Source of the DNA: an uncultured Lachnospiraceae bacterium
GTDB taxonomy: Bacteria; Bacillota; Clostridia; Lachnospirales; Lachnospiraceae
Length of the DNA stretch: 6,053 nucleotides
NCBI GenBank assembly: GCA_947565255.1
Contig: CANOFI010000149.1
Location: 1 to 6,053, forward strand
Direction of reading: 5' to 3'
The translations under genes and the position numbers were made by a program. Position 1 is the first letter of the stretch. The number at the start of each line of letters is the position of its first letter. Positions 5,840-6,053 of the stretch are shown here, one piece after another. A model generated the notes under the pieces. The model worked only from the letters and a program-made list of their open reading frames with translations, was not told where the DNA came from and searched no databases.

Positions 5840-5873
5840 AAAACAAATATCAATAGCATCTTATCAAGGTGCT
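5840..5873 (-). terminator. Weak terminator candidate after the Nudix gene
   Basis: On the minus strand AGCACCUU (5873-5866) pairs with AAGAUGCU (5862-5855) at 7 of 8 positions around GAU, two bases after the stop codon. A U-rich but interrupted stretch follows (AUUGAUAUUUGUUUUU). The imperfect stem and late U-run make it a weak candidate; readthrough into spoIIM is possible. Confidence 0.35.
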
Positions 5874-5875
5874 GT

Positions 5876-6053
5876 TTAGGCCCTTATTTCGGTTTGCCTG
5901 CAATATTTATCCTTGTATGCCAGAACAGAGGAAATGGTTTTTCCGTCCTGTATCGTTCCGGCATATATTTTTTCGCACAGTTCCTCTACCGTGTAGGCCT
6001 GTACATCAATCGATTCATGCTCATCCAGGTGCTGTTTTGACGGAATCAGATTT
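5876..6053 (-). CDS. nudF: Nudix hydrolase, ADP-ribose pyrophosphatase-like (C-terminal part)
   Basis: Only the last 58 codons are inside the window; the frame enters at 6052 and ends with TAA at 5878-5876. The peptide runs NLIPSKQHLDEHESIDVQAY, then TVEELCEKIYAGTIQDGKTI, then SSVLAYKDKYC. This matches the typical C-terminus of bacterial ADP-ribose pyrophosphatases: the (D/E)E.E.I(D/E)V..YT.EEL strand and helix, then I.D.KT..A...YK. These enzymes split ADP-ribose into AMP and ribose 5-phosphate in the cytoplasm. The Nudix box itself lies outside the window, so catalytic competence cannot be judged. Position directly upstream of spoIIM, as with nudF (yqkG) in Bacillus, supports the call. Confidence 0.82.
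   Translation of the reverse strand, partial: NLIPSKQHLDEHESIDVQAYTVEELCEKIYAGTIQDGKTISSVLAYKDKYCRQTEIRA

Noticed and set aside
5825..5850. Possible sigma-E-type promoter for spoIIM (ATATTT at 5850-5845)
   Set aside because: The -35-like part is good, but the -10 region (ATTACGTT) matches the CATACAAT consensus at only 4 of 8 positions and the spacing is short.

Overview
The window looks like chromosomal DNA from a low-to-moderate-GC, spore-forming Bacillota, most likely class Clostridia and plausibly Lachnospiraceae. The grounds are AGGAGG-type ribosome sites, AT-rich intergenic DNA with sigma-A-type promoters, a SpoIIM-family sporulation gene, and the gene order nudF - spoIIM - xerD, which resembles the yqkG(nudF)-yqkK-spoIIM-fur-yqzK-xerD neighbourhood of Bacillus subtilis. 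Every convincing gene lies on the minus strand, so transcription runs from high to low coordinates.

Right side (6053 to about 4210): the 3' end of a Nudix ADP-ribose pyrophosphatase gene (cut by the window edge), then spoIIM, then a XerD-like tyrosine recombinase gene with its own near-consensus promoter. The recombinase lacks the C-terminal catalytic part. Box II reads N-M-I-R instead of H-x-x-R, and the gene stops two codons later, so the Gly-His motif and the Tyr nucleophile are absent. A terminator-like hairpin abuts the stop codon. An 11-bp inverted repeat encloses the ribosome site and start codon of spoIIM.

Centre (4240 to 3483): a 221-bp gap without a supported gene, then a 178-residue protein of unknown function with one membrane segment and a charged C-terminal helix.

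Left side (3482 to 247): an OmpR-type response regulator and a membrane sensor histidine kinase whose genes overlap by 4 bp (ATGA). Their promoter is an extended -10 element with a 7-bp-arm palindrome just upstream. Next comes a lipoprotein with its own promoter and a structured leader of about 158 nt. The lipoprotein could be an output or accessory of the two-component system, but that rests on adjacency only. Positions 1-246 hold two hairpins, including a perfect 12-bp-arm palindrome, and no supported gene.

I found no clearly novel multi-gene system. The points most worth a second look are the degenerate XerD, the hairpin around the spoIIM start, the structured lipoprotein leader, and the short repeats in intergenic DNA.
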